The translations under genes and the position numbers were made by a program. From Actinomycetes bacterium (GTDB lineage: Bacteria; Actinomycetota; Acidimicrobiia; Acidimicrobiales; Palsa-688): a DNA stretch of 48,291 nt. The notes beneath the pieces are model-generated. The model made no database searches. It worked only from the letters and a program-made list of their open reading frames with translations, and was not told the origin of the DNA. Below, piece by piece: positions 9,050 to 16,489 of this stretch (positions within the stretch are counted from its first letter, which is position 1; every line of letters starts with the position of its first letter). The stretch is taken from assembly GCA_021838445.1 (NCBI GenBank), contig JAKCDU010000026.1:4223-52513 (forward strand). The letters run 5' to 3'.

Positions 9050-10185
9050 CACCCCTCCAGTCTGCCCTGCGACGCCAGCAGAGGAACGAACATCTCGTCG
9101 GACGTGAGCGACCCGTGGCGGCACACCAGCCGGTGTTCGGCCCCCTCCCCCGGCTCCATGAACGCGATCGGCGCGAAAGGTACCAGCGCCACGTCCCCGA
9201 GGCGGCTGCGGAAGCCGGAAGGTACGGCTCCGCCCATCCATCCCCCGGCCTGCATCTCCTCGAAGGTGACGACCCACGCCCGGTCGCCGTAGCGCTGGCG
9301 GCACAGATCGGCCAGCTCGTCCACCGCCTGCTGGTCATCCCCGGCGGCGTGCAGCCAACGGAAGCGGGGCTCGCCGCTCACCATGGACAGGCGCTCCAGG
9401 ACCTCGCGGTCGAGCTCCACCAGGTTGGCCCCGACGTCTACCTGACCATGATCGGCGGTCACCACCAGGGCCACGTCGGGGCCCAGGTGGGCGAGCAGGT
9501 CGGCCACCATGCGGTCCACCGCGACCAGCTCCGCCTCGTAGTGGGCGTCGAAGCCGTAGACGTGGGCCGTCCGGTCGACACCGTCGTAGTAGGCGTAGAC
9601 GAAACGCTCACCGGCGGCGACCTGGGCCAGGGTGTCCACCACCAGGCCCGACGTCTCGTACCAGCCGACCTGGCGGGCGCCCCGCTGGTGGGCCACCGTG
9701 AAGCCCGTACCGGCAAAGACCGCCTTGCTCACCACCGGGACGGGCCGGCCGGCGAAAGGCTCAACGACCTGGAAGGTGATGGGGTCCACGAAGGGGCGGG
9801 CGTCGCCCGAGGGAGTCCTCCACTTGAGGACGTTCATCACCTCCGGGCCCGAGGGGCCGTCCACCGCGACCCGGTAGCCGACGATGCCATGGACCGCCGG
9901 GGGCGCCCCCACCGTGAGCGAGGTCAGGGCGCAGGCCGTGGTGGTGGGCACCACCGACGTGATCGCCGAGCCCTCCATGGCCGACAGCTCCGGGGCCAGG
10001 TGGCGGCGCTCGGTGAGCTGGGACCAGCCGAGACCGTCGATCACGAGAAGGACCACCTGGTCGGCCTGCGCCGCCGCGGCCGGAATCCAATCCGGCCTCG
10101 TGCCCGCCTCGGCCATCAGGGCGGGCACCAGACCGGCCAGATTGGCTGCGGAGTAATCGGGCAGGACGGCTCCGCTCCAGTTCAC
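9049..10185 (-). CDS. Type I phosphodiesterase / nucleotide pyrophosphatase family protein
   Basis: The protein has 378 residues of the alkaline-phosphatase superfamily. Visible motifs are the first metal-binding Asp in VVLLVIDGLGW, a Thr-rich nucleophile region SVVPTTTACALTSLTVG, DGVDRTAHVYG and the late metal ligands in VVTADHGQVDVG. These enzymes hydrolyse phosphodiester or pyrophosphate bonds using two zinc ions; the substrate here is not predictable. There is no signal peptide. The GTG start at 10185 sits exactly 6 nt after TAGGGT (10192-10197, minus), suggesting a leaderless mRNA. It is the first gene of a two-gene unit with bpa, an association that may be functional or incidental. It is divergent from an Rrf2 regulator only 28 bp away. 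Confidence 0.9.
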   Translation of the reverse strand: MNWSGAVLPDYSAANLAGLVPALMAEAGTRPDWIPAAAAQADQVVLLVIDGLGWSQLTERRHLAPELSAMEGSAITSVVPTTTACALTSLTVGAPPAVHGIVGYRVAVDGPSGPEVMNVLKWRTPSGDARPFVDPITFQVVEPFAGRPVPVVSKAVFAGTGFTVAHQRGARQVGWYETSGLVVDTLAQVAAGERFVYAYYDGVDRTAHVYGFDAHYEAELVAVDRMVADLLAHLGPDVALVVTADHGQVDVGANLVELDREVLERLSMVSGEPRFRWLHAAGDDQQAVDELADLCRQRYGDRAWVVTFEEMQAGGWMGGAVPSGFRSRLGDVALVPFAPIAFMEPGEGAEHRLVCRHGSLTSDEMFVPLLASQGRLEG

Positions 10186-10191
10186 AGGACC

Positions 10192-10197
10192 ACCCTA
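10192..10197 (-). promoter_or_regulatory. Leaderless -10 box of the phosphodiesterase-bpa unit
   Basis: On the minus strand TAGGGT is followed by GGTCCT and then the GTG start, so transcription would begin at or next to the start codon. It lies only 4 bp from the divergent Rrf2 -10 box, so polymerases at the two promoters should exclude each other. Confidence 0.5.
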
Positions 10198-10201
10198 GAG
10201 G

Positions 10202-10207
10202 TAGAAT
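10202..10207 (+). promoter_or_regulatory. Leaderless -10 box of the Rrf2 gene
   Basis: TAGAAT is followed by GGCGCG and the GTG start at 10214. No Shine-Dalgarno sequence fits in the space. A TTCACA at 10181-10186 with a 15-bp spacer is a poor -35 candidate. Confidence 0.55.
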
Positions 10208-10213
10208 GGCGCG

Positions 10214-10660
10214 GTGAAAGTTTCCACCCGGGGTGACTACGCCAGTCGGGCCCTCCTGTCGCTGGCGCTGCACGCCGGCCAGCAGGTACCCACCTCGGTC
10301 CGGGACATCGCCGAGCGCACCGGGCTACCCCAGCCCTACCTCGAGCAGATCCTCCTGGCGCTCAAAGGCGCCGGCCTGGTCCGCTCCAAGCGCGGAGTGG
10401 GGGGCGGCTACATCCTGGCCCGGCCCCCGGCGGAGATCACCCTCGGACAGATCGTGAGCGCGGTGGACGGCCCCATCCAGGCCGGCGATTTCGGCGAGCC
10501 CCACCAGAACGGGGCATGCGACCACGAAGGGCAGTGCGTGCTCCTCTCGGTGTGGTCGGAGGTGGGTCAGCACATGCGCCGCCATCTCGACTCCTTCACT
10601 TTGGCCGACATGGTCGAACGGGCCAACGGGACCCTGCCGGCGGCGGTCGCCCTGGCCTGA
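10214..10660 (+). CDS. Rrf2-family transcriptional regulator
   Basis: The protein has 148 residues with the Rrf2 winged helix at the N-terminus: MKVSTRGDYASRALLSLA, SVRDIAERTGLPQPYLEQILLALKGAGLVRS and a wing with RGVGGGYILARP. Family members often sense redox state or nitric oxide through an Fe-S cluster. Here only two cysteines sit in the ligand region, C102 and C108 (CX5C). The third IscR/NsrR-type cysteine is replaced, around W114. Cluster binding is therefore uncertain or would need another ligand. It is divergent from the phosphodiesterase-bpa unit, with both start codons inside 34 bp, so autoregulation and control of that unit are plausible (inferred). Confidence 0.93.
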   Translation: MKVSTRGDYASRALLSLALHAGQQVPTSVRDIAERTGLPQPYLEQILLALKGAGLVRSKRGVGGGYILARPPAEITLGQIVSAVDGPIQAGDFGEPHQNGACDHEGQCVLLSVWSEVGQHMRRHLDSFTLADMVERANGTLPAAVALA

Positions 10661-10683
10661 CAGCCCCGGACCGAGGTCAGCGG

Positions 10684-11664
10684 TCAGTGGTCAGTGGGCG
10701 GCGGCCTCATCGGGCTCAGATCGTCGAGCAGGGCGGAGAGATCGGCGGGGAGCGGGGACCGAAAGTACATCGGCTGACGGCTCTCGGGGTGGTCGAAGCC
10801 GAGGCCCCCGGCGTGCAGGAAGGGCCGCCCGGAGGGGAGCTGAGGCCACCCGCCACGGGCCCGACCACCATAGCGGTCGTCCCCCACCACGGCGTGCCCG
10901 ATGGAGGCCAGGTGCACCCTTATCTGATGGGTTCGCCCGGTCTCCAGACGGCAGCGGAGCAAGGAAACCGGCACCGGGTCGGCGTAGCGGGCCACCAGTT
11001 CGTAGCGGGTCCGGGCGGGGCGGCCGCTCGACTGGACCCTCATCCGGTTGGGATCGATGTCGGACCTCCCGACGGGGGCGTCAATGAGGCCCTCGTCGGA
11101 CTCGACGTGGCCGAATACCAGCGTCAGGTACTCCCGGCCGACGGTCCGGGCCTGTAGCTGGGCGGCCAGGTCGGCGCGCCCGGCCTCGGTGCGGGCCACC
11201 ACGAGCAGCCCGGAGGTCCCCTTGTCCAGTCGGTGGACGATCCCCGGGCGGTCGATCTGGTCCCCCTCGGCCATGGATGCCAGGTCAGGGAAGCGGGCCA
11301 GAAGCCCGTGGACCAGCGTGGCGTGGCGGTTGCCGTGGCCGGGATGCACGACCAGCCCCGCCGGCTTGTCCACCACGATCACCGTCGGGTCCTCGTATAC
11401 GACCGGTACGGTCACAGTCGGGTCGGCCTCGGGGGCCTGCGGACCGACCGGCTCGATCGAGCCGTGCACCAACAGCCGCTCACCGGCGTGGACCCGCCTC
11501 GACCGGGAGGTGAGGGGCCGCCGCCCGATATCCACCCGACCAGCGCCGAGCAGCTCGTCGACCTCCCGCCGGGACAGTCCGGTGATCAGGGCCAGAGCCC
11601 GGTCCACCCGCTCCCCCTCGAGGGCGGCGGGCACCAGTAGATCCAGTGTCTGGTCCTCAGGCAC
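10684..11664 (-). CDS. rluD: RluA/RluD-family 23S rRNA pseudouridine synthase
   Basis: The protein has 326 residues. An N-terminal S4 RNA-binding domain (residues 10-75, RVDRALALITGLSRREVDELL) precedes the catalytic domain with the signature PGIVHRLDKGTSGLLVVA, whose Asp attacks the target uridine. RTHQIRVHLASIGHAVVGDDRYG is also typical. RluD-type enzymes modify uridines in helix 69 of 23S rRNA; exact specificity cannot be read from sequence. Its start overlaps the lspA end by 8 nt, so it is co-transcribed with lspA and the TraR/DksA gene. The lspA-rluD pair is conserved in actinobacteria. Three GGTCAG(T/C) repeats at its 3' end (10675-10697) are probably incidental. Confidence 0.93.
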   Translation of the reverse strand: MPEDQTLDLLVPAALEGERVDRALALITGLSRREVDELLGAGRVDIGRRPLTSRSRRVHAGERLLVHGSIEPVGPQAPEADPTVTVPVVYEDPTVIVVDKPAGLVVHPGHGNRHATLVHGLLARFPDLASMAEGDQIDRPGIVHRLDKGTSGLLVVARTEAGRADLAAQLQARTVGREYLTLVFGHVESDEGLIDAPVGRSDIDPNRMRVQSSGRPARTRYELVARYADPVPVSLLRCRLETGRTHQIRVHLASIGHAVVGDDRYGGRARGGWPQLPSGRPFLHAGGLGFDHPESRQPMYFRSPLPADLSALLDDLSPMRPPPTDH

Positions 11665-12163
11665 GGCTCCGCCAGGTGAGAGCCAGCAGTATCACACCGA
11701 CGACCACACAGGCGTCGGCCACGTTGAACACCGGCCACCACGTGACGGCCCGGATGAAGTCGACGACCCCTCCGTGGACCGGGACGTGGCGGAAGAGGCG
11801 GTCGCCGAGGTTGGAGAGGGCCCCGCCCAGGATCATCCCGAGGGCGACGGCGACGGGGACGGAGGCCGAGCTGCCGACCCGGCGGCTGAACACGACCAGG
11901 CCGACCACCAACACGATGACCGCGGCTTCGAGGATGGGGGTCACCCCGGTTCCCAGGCTGAAGGCGGCGCCGGTGTTGAAGGTCAGGTACCAGTGGAGTG
12001 GCCCGATCACGGGCTGAGCCCGGTAGGCCTGCAGGTGATCGAGAGCCAGGGTCTTGGTGATCTGGTCCACGGCCGCGACGACGACGGCCACCGCGGGGAT
12101 GAGCCACCCCCGCCGGCCGGCTAGCGCCGCGACGACAGCCCGCCGCTCTTGCAGGTCACGCAC
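11657..12163 (-). CDS. lspA: Lipoprotein signal peptidase
   Basis: Signal peptidase II, 168 residues, cleaves prolipoprotein signal peptides in the cytoplasmic membrane. Four hydrophobic segments are visible (about 21-38, 73-92, 101-116 and 145-163). The two catalytic aspartates are D135 in GGVVDFI and D150 in FNVADACV; NTGAAFS and GGALSNLGDR are also family motifs. The GTG start at 12163 lies inside the TraR/DksA gene, giving a 43-nt overlap; a later start would cut into the first membrane segment, so the overlap is probably genuine. Confidence 0.94.
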   Translation of the reverse strand: MRDLQERRAVVAALAGRRGWLIPAVAVVVAAVDQITKTLALDHLQAYRAQPVIGPLHWYLTFNTGAAFSLGTGVTPILEAAVIVLVVGLVVFSRRVGSSASVPVAVALGMILGGALSNLGDRLFRHVPVHGGVVDFIRAVTWWPVFNVADACVVVGVILLALTWRSRA

Positions 12164-12939
12164 AGGGCCGCGTAGGGAAGCGCCTGGAGGCGGGCGTCGG
12201 GTATGGCCTCGGCGCAGCGCTCACAGATCCCGTAGGTGCCGTCCTCGATCTTCTGCAGGGCGCGGTCGATCTCGACCACGGTGGCGCGGGCCTGGGCCGA
12301 CAGGTACAAGTCGATCTCGCGGTCCACATTGGCCGTGCCCCCCTCCCCGCCTTCCTCGTCGAACTGCACGTCGCCCGGCTCGTGCTCGAGAGCCAGGGAA
12401 TCAGCCTGGGCCTTGAGGACCTCCGCCGAGCTGATGTAGGTCTGGCGCTCCTCGAGGAGGAGCTGGCGCTGCTCAGCGAAGAAAGCGGCTCGGTCGTCTT
12501 TCACGGCCTTTGGCTTGGCCCCACCGGTCCTCTTGGTCGCCGTTGCTTCCGCCTTCTTCACTGCCACAGTTACGGTTTCCTCCTTGGCCGGCTGGCCAGC
12601 CGGCGGATCGGAAAGGGTACCGCCGGTAGGGCCCTTCCCACGTGCAGCCCCTTCGGCGACCGGAGCTGCGACTCTTTTGGTCCGGCCCTCGGCCTGCCGC
12701 GGGGCCACGGATTCGGGGGTCTCGACCGGCGCGTCGGGCACGTCGCGGGTCCGCCCCGGAGCCTTGGCCGGCGGCTCGTTCTTGACGGCCGGAGCCTTGG
12801 CCGGCGGCTCTACCTTGACCTTCGGCTCTCCCTCGAGCGCCGCAGCCTTGGCCGGCGCCGCAGCCTTGGCCGACGCCGCAGCCTTGGCCGGCTTGGTGGC
12901 GGACTTCGCAGTGGTTGCCGTTGAAGCCTTCTTCTGCAT
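12121..12939 (-). CDS. TraR/DksA-type zinc-finger protein with Ala/Lys/Pro-rich tail
   Basis: The protein has 272 residues from ATG 12939, preceded by GGTGAGG. The last 115 residues form a DksA/TraR module: a coiled-coil region (AFFAEQRQLLLEERQTYISSAEVLKAQ) and a four-cysteine zinc finger, CERC-N17-CVTC. DksA proteins bind the RNA polymerase secondary channel. The first 150 residues are unusual: rich in Ala, Lys and Pro, with AKAAA and PPAKAP repeats, like histone-tail or nucleoid-associated proteins (an analogy, not a homology claim). DksA-lspA-rluD next to ileS is a known actinobacterial arrangement. A much longer reading frame runs upstream to 13329 but that part is antisense to ileS and is not believed. 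Confidence 0.9.
   Translation of the reverse strand: MQKKASTATTAKSATKPAKAAASAKAAAPAKAAALEGEPKVKVEPPAKAPAVKNEPPAKAPGRTRDVPDAPVETPESVAPRQAEGRTKRVAAPVAEGAARGKGPTGGTLSDPPAGQPAKEETVTVAVKKAEATATKRTGGAKPKAVKDDRAAFFAEQRQLLLEERQTYISSAEVLKAQADSLALEHEPGDVQFDEEGGEGGTANVDREIDLYLSAQARATVVEIDRALQKIEDGTYGICERCAEAIPDARLQALPYAALCVTCKSGGLSSRR
12842..12895. repeat. 18-bp tandem repeats in the TraR/DksA tail
   Basis: Three tandem units of 18 bp (gcagccttggccggcgcc; the second has one change and the third diverges at its end) encode the AKAAA(S/P/L) repeats. A separate repeated segment encodes PPAKAP twice further downstream in the same gene. Such repeats can change copy number by slippage, so tail length may vary among strains. 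Confidence 0.85.
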
Positions 12940-13026
12940 GTGGTCCTCACCTGAGGTGTAGGCCGGGCGTGCCGGGCGGGTGGAAACGCTAGCCCCAAAC
13001 GCCTGAGGACGCGGTCTTGTTCCCCG

Positions 13027-13032
13027 TATCTT
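13027..13032 (+). promoter_or_regulatory. Leaderless -10 box of ileS
   Basis: TATCTT is followed by GGTGGG and the ileS ATG at 13039. The GGTGGG touches the ATG and is too close to act as a ribosome binding site, so a leaderless mRNA is more likely. The 99-nt gap to the divergent TraR/DksA gene is also too short for an ordinary full-length T-box leader. Confidence 0.5.
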
Positions 13033-13038
13033 GGTGGG

Positions 13039-16000
13039 ATGCCCCCCGGCCCCAGCCATCCCTATCCCAACGTACCGGCTTCGCCTCGATTCCCCTCCAT
13101 CGAGGAGGAGGTTCTGGCCGCCTGGGAGGCTGACTCGACCTTCGCCCGCTCGGTGGCCGCCGGTCGCGACGCCGACGCCCCGGAGTTCGTCTTCTACGAC
13201 GGCCCACCTTTCGCCAACGGCCTGCCCCACTACGGCCATCTCCTCACCGGGTTCGTGAAGGACGTGGTCCCCCGCTACCGGACCATGCGGGGTCAGGTGG
13301 TGGACCGGCGCTTCGGCTGGGACTGTCACGGGCTACCAGCCGAGACCGAAGCCGAGAAGGAGCTCGGCGTGTCGGGGCGGGGGCCGATCGAGCAGTACGG
13401 GATCGGCCGGTTCAACGACTACTGCCGGTCGTCGGTGCTGCGCTACACCAAGGAGTGGGAGCGCTACGTCACCCGCCAGGCCCGGTGGGTGGACTTCGAG
13501 AACGACTACAAGACCATGGACCTCTCCTACATGGAGAGCGTCATGTGGGCCCTCAAGCAGCTGTGGGAGAAGGGTCTCCTCTACGAGGACTACCGGGTGT
13601 TGCCCTACTGCTGGGAGTGCGAGACGCCGCTGTCGAACTCCGAGACCCGCCAGGACAACGCCTACCGGGACCGGCAGGACCCCGCGGTCACCGTCGCCTT
13701 CGAGCTCGACGACGGCCTCCAACTGTGGGTGTGGACCACCACGCCGTGGACCCTTCCCTCCAATCTGGCCCTCGCCGTGGGCCCCGATATCGAGTACGCC
13801 GTATTCGAGCGCGACGGGAAGCGGATGGCCCTCGCCGCGGCCCTGACGGGGGCCAACGAACGGCAGCTGGAGGGGGCCGAGCGGGTCGCCACCCTGACCG
13901 GACGGGAGCTGGTGGGGCGGCACTACCGACCCCTCTTTCCCTACTTCTCCACCACCGAGAACGCCTTCGTGGTGCTCGAGGCCGAGTTCGTCTCCACCGA
14001 GGAGGGCACCGGGATCGTGCACCTGGCGCCCGGGTTCGGCGAGGATGACCAGATCGTCTGCGCCCGGGCCGGTATTCCGGTGCTGTGCCCGGTCGACTCG
14101 CGGACCCGGTTCACCTCCGAGGTACCCGACTTCGAGGGCATGCAGGTCTTCGAGGCCAACCAGCCGGTCATCCGGATGCTGCGCTCGGCCGGTTCGCTGG
14201 TACGGGCCGACTCCTACGTCCACGCCTATCCCCACTGCTGGCGCACCGACACCCCCCTCGTCTACCGGGCCGTGTCGTCGTGGTTCGTCAAGGTGACGGC
14301 CCTGAAGGACCGGCTGCTCGAGCACAACCAGCGCATCCGCTGGGTTCCCGACCACGTCCGCGACGGGTCGTTCGGCAAGTGGCTCGAGAACGCCCGCGAC
14401 TGGTCCATCTCCCGCAACCGCTACTGGGGATCGCCCATCCCGATGTGGAAGAGCGACGACCCCGAGTACCCCCGCCTGGACGTCTACGGCAGCCTCGACG
14501 AGCTCGAGCGCGACTTCGGGGTGCGGCCGACCGATCTGCACCGGCCGAGCATCGACGAGCTGACCCGCCCCAACCCCGACGACCCCACCGGGCGGTCCAC
14601 CATGCGCCGGGTGACCGACGTCCTCGACTGCTGGTTCGAGAGCGGGTCCATGCCCTTCGCCCAGGTCCACTACCCCTTCGAGAACGAGGAGTGGTTCGAA
14701 AGCCACTTCCCCGGCGACTTCATCGTCGAGTACATCGGCCAGACCCGCGGCTGGTTCTACACGCTGCACGTCCTGGCCGTGGCCCTCTTCGACCGTCCGG
14801 CCTTCTCCAACTGCCTGGCTCACGGCGTCCTCCTCGGCGACGACGGCCAGAAGATGTCCAAGCGGCTGCGCAACTATCCCGACCCCGAAGCCATGTTCGA
14901 CCAGCACGGCTCCGACGCCATGCGCTGGTTCCTCATGGCCTCGCCGATCATGCGCGGCGGTGACATGGTCGTCGACGAGAAGGGGATCAGGGAGGCCGTG
15001 CGCTCGGCCCTGCTCCCCCTGTGGAACGCCTGGTACTTCTTCTCCCTCTACGCCAATGCCGACGGGCGGACGGCCAGGCTCGGTAGGACCGACTCGCCCA
15101 ACGTGCTGGACCGCTACATCCTGGCTTCGCTGTCGGGGGCGGTGAACGCGGTCACCGCCGCCCTCGATGAATACGACCTGTCGGGGGCCTGCTCGGCCAT
15201 CGAGGCCTTCCTCGACAAGCTGACCAACTGGTACATCCGCCGCAGCCGGGACCGCTTCTGGGGCACGTCGGGCTCGGGCGGGGGCGAAGCTGACACTCAG
15301 GATGCCTTCGACACCCTGGGCACGGTGCTCGAGGTGCTCTGCCGCCTGGCCGCACCGCTGCTGCCCCTGACCACCGAAGCGGTTTGGACCGGCCTGGTCG
15401 CCGGCGGGAGCGGGCCGGAGGGCCAGGCACCCTCCACCGGTGCCGGATCGGTGCATCTCCAGGAGTGGCCGGATGCCACCGATCTGCCCGACGACGACCG
15501 TCTGGTCGCCAACATGGACCTGGTCCGCGAGGTCTGCTCGGCGGCCCACTCGGTGCGCAAGGCCAACGGGCTGAGGGCCCGGCTGCCCCTCGCCTCGCTG
15601 GTGGTGGCCGGTCCCGGCCTCGAGGAGCTCGCCGAGTTCGCCGAGCTGATCGCCGACGAGGTCAACGTGCGGGCCGTCCACTTCAGGGCCGACGCCTCCG
15701 AGTACGCCTCGGCCAACCTCACCGTGGCCTTCAAGGTCGCCGCCCCCCGGCTCGGTCCGGCGACCCAGGAGGCAGCTCGGGCGGCCAAGAGCGGAGACTG
15801 GGCTCTCTTGTCGGGCGCCGACGAGGGACGGGCCCGCTGCGGATCGACGGTGCTCGAACCGGGCGAGTTCGAGATGAAGGTCGTGCCCGTCGACGAACGC
15901 ACGACCCGACCACTGCCCGGCCACGCCGGAGTCGTCGTGCTCGACATCGAGGTCCCCCACGAGCTCGAAGTCGAAGGTCGGGCCAGGGACTTCGTGCGGG

Positions 16001-16245
16001 AGGTGCAGAAGGCCCGGCGCGACCTGTCCCTGGACGTGACCGACCGCATCACCGTGGACGTGACCGGCGGGGAGCGGGTGTCGGAGATGCTCCGGGCTCA
16101 CGGCCCACTCATCGAAGAGCAGGTGCTGGCAGTTACCCTGACCTATCTCGGTGGCACCGACGCGGCGGGGGACGGCCCGTCTTGGACGGCGACGGAGCTG
16201 GCCGACGAGACGGCGGTGAAGTTCCGCATCGAGCGAGCCGGCTGA
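13039..16245 (+). CDS. ileS: Isoleucyl-tRNA synthetase, long (eukaryote-like) type
   Basis: The enzyme, 1068 residues, charges tRNA-Ile. The class I HIGH motif appears as PHYGH (about residues 63-67) after [12 protein letters not shown], and KMSKR as [12 protein letters not shown] near residue 605. Zinc-binding CWEC occurs near residue 195. [11 protein letters not shown] marks the start of the CP1 editing domain. Length near 1050 and the [15 protein letters not shown] form are typical of the eukaryote-like IleS2 group, which is often naturally insensitive to mupirocin (known of the group; not testable here). Start ATG 13039 is chosen for its match to the family N-terminus and the leaderless promoter. 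A strong hairpin terminator follows the stop. divIVA lies convergent downstream, as in Streptomyces. Confidence 0.97.
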   Translation: MPPGPSHPYPNVPASPRFPSIEEEVLAAWEADSTFARSVAAGRDADAPEFVFYDGPPFANGLPHYGHLLTGFVKDVVPRYRTMRGQVVDRRFGWDCHGLPAETEAEKELGVSGRGPIEQYGIGRFNDYCRSSVLRYTKEWERYVTRQARWVDFENDYKTMDLSYMESVMWALKQLWEKGLLYEDYRVLPYCWECETPLSNSETRQDNAYRDRQDPAVTVAFELDDGLQLWVWTTTPWTLPSNLALAVGPDIEYAVFERDGKRMALAAALTGANERQLEGAERVATLTGRELVGRHYRPLFPYFSTTENAFVVLEAEFVSTEEGTGIVHLAPGFGEDDQIVCARAGIPVLCPVDSRTRFTSEVPDFEGMQVFEANQPVIRMLRSAGSLVRADSYVHAYPHCWRTDTPLVYRAVSSWFVKVTALKDRLLEHNQRIRWVPDHVRDGSFGKWLENARDWSISRNRYWGSPIPMWKSDDPEYPRLDVYGSLDELERDFGVRPTDLHRPSIDELTRPNPDDPTGRSTMRRVTDVLDCWFESGSMPFAQVHYPFENEEWFESHFPGDFIVEYIGQTRGWFYTLHVLAVALFDRPAFSNCLAHGVLLGDDGQKMSKRLRNYPDPEAMFDQHGSDAMRWFLMASPIMRGGDMVVDEKGIREAVRSALLPLWNAWYFFSLYANADGRTARLGRTDSPNVLDRYILASLSGAVNAVTAALDEYDLSGACSAIEAFLDKLTNWYIRRSRDRFWGTSGSGGGEADTQDAFDTLGTVLEVLCRLAAPLLPLTTEAVWTGLVAGGSGPEGQAPSTGAGSVHLQEWPDATDLPDDDRLVANMDLVREVCSAAHSVRKANGLRARLPLASLVVAGPGLEELAEFAELIADEVNVRAVHFRADASEYASANLTVAFKVAAPRLGPATQEAARAAKSGDWALLSGADEGRARCGSTVLEPGEFEMKVVPVDERTTRPLPGHAGVVVLDIEVPHELEVEGRARDFVREVQKARRDLSLDVTDRITVDVTGGERVSEMLRAHGPLIEEQVLAVTLTYLGGTDAAGDGPSWTATELADETAVKFRIERAG

Positions 16246-16251
16246 GCCGGG

Positions 16252-16300
16252 CCGGCGGCCCAACCCGGCCGGGGGCAGGCCGGCCCACCCGGGCCGCCGG
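16252..16300 (+). terminator. ileS terminator, nested hairpins
   Basis: CCGGCGGCCC (16252-16261) pairs perfectly with GGGCCGCCGG (16291-16300), and inside it CCGGCC (16265-16270) pairs with GGCCGG (16278-16283). The structure begins 6 nt after the ileS stop codon. No T-run follows. Confidence 0.65.
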
Positions 16301-16339
16301 TTCCACCGGGGCCCCTTGCGCCGCTCGAAAGCGCCAAGG

Positions 16340-16430
16340 TCGCGAGGAGGAGCACGGCACCACCCTTTCGGGACGATCTACGTCCCGAAACCTCGCTGGC
16401 GGTTTATAACCGACCTATACCCTTTCGGGG
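16340..16430 (-). other. Hairpin element with T-box-like motif in the ileS-divIVA gap
   Basis: Reading the minus strand from 16430, there is CCCGAAAGGGT, then CGGTT-ata-AACCG, then a perfect 10-bp hairpin TTTCGGGACG-tagat-CGTCCCGAAA (16366-16390), then directly GGGTGGTGCCGTG and CTCCTCCT. The hairpin could simply end divIVA transcripts. The GGGTGG(T)GCC plus an anti-Shine-Dalgarno-like CTCCTCCT resembles the core of a translational T-box, but no minus-strand gene follows. The 11-nt ACCCTTTCGGG occurs twice (16362-16372 and 16419-16429). The segment is noticeably less GC-rich than its surroundings. Confidence 0.4.
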
Positions 16431-16489
16431 CTTTCGCAATGTCAATGCCGAGGAGCCTCCCAGGGAGTCCCGGCCAGCAGGCGGGGCGG

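Noticed and set aside
10675-10697. GGTCAG(T/C) tandem repeats, also seen near 27100
   Set aside because: Short, inside coding ends, different contexts; most likely chance in GC-rich sequence.
12940-13038. T-box riboswitch upstream of ileS (GGGTGGAAACGC-like string)
   Set aside because: The gap is only 99 nt, the motif lacks the ACCGCG half, and a leaderless promoter fits the start better.
13333-16263. A 976-residue open frame on the minus strand
   Set aside because: Antisense to ileS, same GC-rich artefact, no recognisable motif and no ribosome binding site.
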